Assembly (NCBI GenBank): GCA_015680685.1
Contig: MNCI01003602.1
Coordinates: 76,609 to 97,826, forward strand
Direction: 5' to 3'
Source: Gnetum montanum
Taxonomy: Eukaryota > Streptophyta > Gnetopsida > Gnetales > Gnetaceae
Length of the DNA stretch: 21,218 nt
In this document: one piece after another, positions 17,977 to 21,218 of the stretch
Position numbering within the stretch: the first letter of the stretch is position 1
Layout: every line of letters starts with the position of its first letter
Position numbers and translations under genes: made by a program
The notes under the pieces: generated by a model
Seen by the model: the letters and a program-made list of their open reading frames with translations, nothing else
What the model was told of the DNA's origin: nothing
Databases searched by the model: none

Positions 17977-18345
17977 TATAGCGACCAAAAACGTCGGTGG
18001 CTAGAAAACACCGGGGGGTCGTCGGGCGTGACAATTTCAACCCCGTACCTGCAGGAGGGCCATGCTAGGTGTGTGTAGACACGGGATGCCTTGAATGGTC
18101 TAGTTGATCAGACAAGGACTTACATCGATGTCAATATAGCCTTTTTCAATGTAAATAATGCGAAATGCAAGATAATTCTTGAAAGTAAGTAAAGAAGAAG
18201 AGAAACTGTGAAAAATGCGATAATAATGTGAAGTAATGCTTAAAGGTGAATAAAATAGAAAAAATAATGCAACAAGAGATAGCAAACAAGAAATAATACT
18301 CCACCATACAATATGCCTCTTTGGAAGCTCTCATTGTGGTTTCAG
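17977..18345 (-). mobile_element. Partial 5' LTR (U5 part) of the second element
   Basis: On the minus strand this aligns with 13311-13685 of the plus LTR. Shared blocks include a T-rich stretch, AAAGGCTATATTGAC, GTAAGTCC-TGTCT, and the end TTTGGTCGCTAYA. Its terminal dinucleotide is TA where the plus copy has CA. The upstream 1.3 kb of the LTR, including the TATA region, is missing; at about 18345 it meets the truncated HAD-domain copy, so this border is a rearrangement or insertion breakpoint. Confidence 0.75.
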
Positions 18346-18740
18346 CCTACGACAAGGGACTTTCTTGCCTACCTCCTTAGGAACTTTAGTGTGATGCTAT
18401 GGTCACACTTGTCAACAAATGTAGTCAAGGTTGTTGTGGATACCTTATTGCCTTGAGCATCTAAACTAATTACTAGGTATATTATCGATAAATTAGTTTT
18501 TAAGAATGCAAGGAGACCTACAAATGTCATAAGTTCATGCTACCTTTCAAATATCTAGACGATGCTAGAGTATAGTCAATATAATACTGACAATACCCTA
18601 ATGGTGGCACATAGAGCCCACACATTATTCTAGAACCCACGTAGCATCATGTATCATCTATAGGGCCAAAAAAGGTTATTGTAATGTTTTTATGGTTTTG
18701 GCTTGATTATATCTAACTTCATTAATTTAAATTCTTGCAG

Positions 18741-19009
18741 GTATAAGGTTAATGAACAGGGCTTGATTGTTAATGACCAAATCCTAGCACTGGCTCTAAC
18801 TACTCTAGATGAATTCATCAAGAGTCCTCACATCAGAGCTATTGTGTATCAATAGTTAAGAGGGGACTTTATTGAATACACCACTAGGTTCAACATGGTG
18901 TACAAGAAGTGCAAGGACGATAAGATGATGCACAAATGGTGGGTAGATGCCAATGGCATGGATCAGATCCTTGTAGCTCGAACCTCCACATCACAAAAGA
19001 AACATAAAG
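18741..19009 (+). pseudogene. HAD-domain gene second copy, exon 3
   Basis: The acceptor AAATTCTTGCAG|G and donor CATAAAG|GTAAAC bound 269 bp. It encodes YKVNEQGLIVNDQILALALT, then (after a TAG in the HIRAIVYQ region) FIEYTTRFNMVYKKCKDDK and WWVDANGMDQILVARTSTS. Both border phases equal those of the antisense copy (6908-6628), so the intron is ancestral and the copies did not arise by reverse transcription of spliced RNA. Confidence 0.65.
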
Positions 19010-19281
19010 GTAAACATATGGCTTCTAATGTTTTATTGCATTGAGTGTTTTATTGCTTTTCTTAGTTGTTGAAATTGCTTATATGGATGCCAACCTTTGG
19101 TTATTTCTTCACACGAACTTCCACCTCAACTGATGTCACTATACCACTTATATGTTCACATCATGAGGAAACTCTCATCCTAGAGTTTGGTGATGTGGCA
19201 TTAGCGTAGGAGTGGCTAAAGGGGTAGGTGCTTGGATATGTTCAAGAAAAAATCTAGTGTACAAGTTTACTTGATGTATTT

Positions 19282-19641
19282 ATGGCACCTATTCCTTCCA
19301 TCCCTGATGCATACATGTTGCATGTTATTAACTCCATTGATGAGGAGGTTGGTCACTTTAGCACCATCATTCAAGGTGTTAAGGTGAAAATTCATGTAGG
19401 TGTTGGCCTCTTTCATGAGTTATTTGGTATCCTTGCTAATAGGGCAAAGTTTTTCACCAAGACAGTGAAGGAATTGGGCCATCATGAGAAATTTTTAAAG
19501 TGGCTTCATGTTAGCATGGGCCACTTTAGAATTTTGATGGATAGCTTCATGAACCCTAATGCAAAGGAATCATATCCTTTATTTAGGTCTTGTGCATTTC
19601 CCAAACTACTATCACAAAAGAAAGTAATTAGCCTAGCATAG
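19282..19641 (+). pseudogene. HAD-domain gene second copy, longest open part of exon 4
   Basis: An open stretch of 119 codons starts MAPIPSIPDAYMLHVINSID and ends LLSQKKVISLA. It aligns with the stop-ridden part of exon 4 in the antisense copy (MAPNLGVPAAEMLSLINS, then FANLFGV and FHACTFPQFLTQGKVLWLE). It therefore shows what that exon encoded before decay. The upstream codons (19120-19281) carry three stops. The protein region is helical, with no catalytic motif that I recognise. Confidence 0.6.
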
Positions 19642-19740
19642 GGTGGACCTTTAAGAAGGTCTTGATAGTGTTGTCACATTTGGCCATTTCATGGAGCAGA
19701 CTTCAATTACTTAAGAATTTGTGAAGAAGTAGCTTGATTT

Positions 19741-20379
19741 TCAGTTTTAAAAAAAAAAGAGAATAAGTACACAAAGACATTCTCATATTTTTAGGAAAAA
19801 CACATATGAGAAAAGCTTGGTTGAGAAATACAAAATCATCAATATGTTGTTCCACTTTATAATTCAATGAGGTTAGTTTATGAATACTGCAAATTCAGCA
19901 GTCCGGGCAGGGTGAAGTATTTCCTCTGTAAAGGTTGAGAATATATTTCTCTATAAGAAAATGTTGCATAATGAGAGAGGTGCTTGTATTATTATAAGAG
20001 ACCATGAGAATATAGCAATTCATCATTTCACAGAACAGTTTCAAACAATATACTGTGCAAAAGTAAACGTTTATGTGGATAGACAGGAACAGGTTTCCTC
20101 AGCACTTTGTTACTGGAATCCCCATTCTCTATGAACATTGCTTTGCCAGAAAACAATTACTGGAACTTGTAGCAACAGGGTCAAACACCATAAGAAAGAA
20201 AAACAAAAAACGTAGTATCGATGGAACAAAAACGTAATGATGCTAGCTGCTGGAATTGAGCAAGAAAATGCCAAGAAATCACTTCACATTTGATTTATAA
20301 TTTCGTCAAACACTTGTCACGGAGGGCTTCTCTGTTCTGCTTTCACAAGGAGCTGCATTTTCTGAACAAGGGTTATCAA
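19741..20379. other. AT-rich stretch without recognisable features
   Basis: There is no coding frame of interest on either strand, no resemblance to the two Tat-like copies, and no tandem repeat. It starts with an A-run at 19748-19758. It may be the original host sequence between elements or remnants too old to recognise. Confidence 0.4.
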
Positions 20380-20700
20380 AAACAAAAAGAATACAGCAGG
20401 GCCAGAATGCAGCCGGTTGCCACGCCTACGCCTTTGCCTGCAACCCCGGACAGCCGTTTCAACCGCAAATCATGTTTGTGGGAGTAGATGACACACGATC
20501 ATGACGAACGCGGAAGAGGTGGAGAAGGCGGCGGCAGGGTTTCAGCAACAGCGGTAATCACGACTTTGGATAAACCTGATGCAGAGCAGTTGGGCATCGA
20601 GAGCAGACAAATCGCGGAGGGAGCGCGCAGCAGGAGCAAGCGGGGCAAAGCGGTTCACGTTTACGATGTATTCGCCCTTCATACGAAATCAATGTTATAA
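20380..20700. other. GC-rich island, possible host-gene exon remnant
   Basis: Base composition rises sharply in contrast to both flanks. On the plus strand an ATG at 20501 starts MTNAEEVEKAAAGFQQQR, followed directly by CGGTAATC, a passable splice donor. On the minus strand a possible acceptor GGTTGCAG precedes GKGVGVATGCILALLYSFCF and a TGA (about 20435-20375), which would be a hydrophobic protein tail. The two readings overlap little and neither is proven. No family is recognised. Confidence 0.25.
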
Positions 20701-20871
20701 CTTATCATATTTCTAAAAAAAAACATGAAACGATAACATAGCCTCAAAGATAATTATTTTAAACTATATTTAAAAAACAACAAAAACAACAAAAGACCAG
20801 ATTCTTGTATAATGAATGATATAAACACTTGTAAGTTGCAGATTTTCCTTCATAACTATCTAAAACTGTTG

Positions 20872-21218
20872 TAACTTTCTCCTAATTTGTTGAGAAAGTA
20901 ATCTTCTAATTGGTTAGTGAGGTTACTTGAGAGAAAAGTTAGGAGAGATATTTTTGAAGATATTTTTGAATATTTGAGAATTGCAATTTCCTTGTACATC
21001 ATTTAGAAGACTTAACATCTTACGTTGGAGAAGCAAAATTAAAAGGATATATACCTCCATATATTTTAGAAATTGTATTTTAATGATGTTGTAACCACCA
21101 AGACCACTTGTCCATTGTAGCTTTTTTATCTCTTTTGTGGTTGCAACCTCCCAAAATTATTGTATCTTACCTAACTTGTTGGGCAAGTAACTTCCTAACT
21201 TGTTGGATAAGCAAGTTT
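20872..21218 (+). mobile_element. LTR-like U3 fragment, plus orientation
   Basis: Positions 20872-20972 (CTCCTAATTTGTTGAG, GTAATCTTCTAATTGGTTAG, GTTAGGAGAGATATTTTTGA) match the left-edge repeat (381-480) in inverted orientation. A further CCTAACTTGTTGG-CAAGTAACTT pair occurs at 21172-21210. No TATA box or terminus is visible before the window ends. It probably belongs to the same repeat family as 1-560. Confidence 0.45.

Larger units (their letters stand above)
18346..19740 (+). pseudogene. Second copy of the HAD-domain gene (truncated, whole locus)
   Basis: The plus strand repeats the order of exons 2, 3 and 4 of the antisense gene at 7440-5524. Exon 2 remains from RDFLAYLLRNFSVMLWSHLS (18355 on) to NTLMVAHRAHTLF (about 18590-18630). 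Exon 3 is 18741-19009, and exon 4 is read from about 19080, including LLDVFMAPIPSIPDAYML, GLFHELFGI and LFRSCAFPKLLSQKKV, to GADFNY near 19700. Motif IV of the HAD domain again has Ala-His in place of Asp-Asp. The frame has many stops. The 5' part (exon 1 and HAD motif I) is cut off at the LTR border near 18345. Sequence after about 19740 (an A-run at 19748-19758) no longer aligns. Confidence 0.7.

Noticed and set aside
1-21218. tRNA, rRNA, CRISPR array or bacterial-type operon
   Set aside because: No cloverleaf or rRNA core sequence was recognised and no regular short-spacer array exists; splice sites and retroelements indicate a plant nuclear region.

Overview
The window looks like plant nuclear DNA with no intact host gene that I can demonstrate. 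Three things point to a seed plant with a large, repeat-rich genome (gymnosperm-like; the species is not determinable here). First, the Ty3/gypsy pol carries two RNase H domains, the arrangement known from the plant Tat/Ogre/Retand lineage. Second, a degraded gene has GT-AG introns of 61 to about 520 bp with plant-like borders. Third, old retroelements are packed on both strands with many stop codons.

Layout. 1-560: fragment resembling the U3-R part of an LTR on the minus strand, with a TATA-like box. 560-1900: mostly unassigned, with one protein-like minus-strand frame. 1903-3240: plus-strand gag C-terminus and protease of a Tat-like element. About 3250-8500: block separating that protease from the reverse transcriptase. 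It carries, on the minus strand, a decayed multi-exon gene whose second exon is an FCP1/NIF-type HAD domain. 8582-11640: plus-strand RT, RNase H, second RNase H and integrase, all broken by stops and frameshifts. 11938-13685: a long LTR closing the plus element, ending in CA. 13686-16988: minus-strand protease start and gag of a second element of the same family, cut exactly at the end of that LTR. 17060-17950: six tandem leader repeats. 17977-18345: the U5 part of its 5' LTR. 18346-19740: a second, plus-strand copy of the HAD-domain gene, truncated at its 5' side. 19740-20380: AT-rich, unassigned. 20380-20700: GC-rich island. 20870-21218: LTR-like U3 sequence, inverted relative to the left edge.

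Most notable is the repeated HAD-domain gene. Five consecutive exon-exon junctions keep reading phase, two diverged copies lie in opposite orientations, and both have lost the acidic pair of HAD motif IV. It looks like an unusual, probably mobile or passenger gene family carrying a catalytically dead phosphatase-like domain. Two single-N positions flanked by 44-bp duplications are assembly joins, and one of them lies near the left edge of the block carrying this gene.
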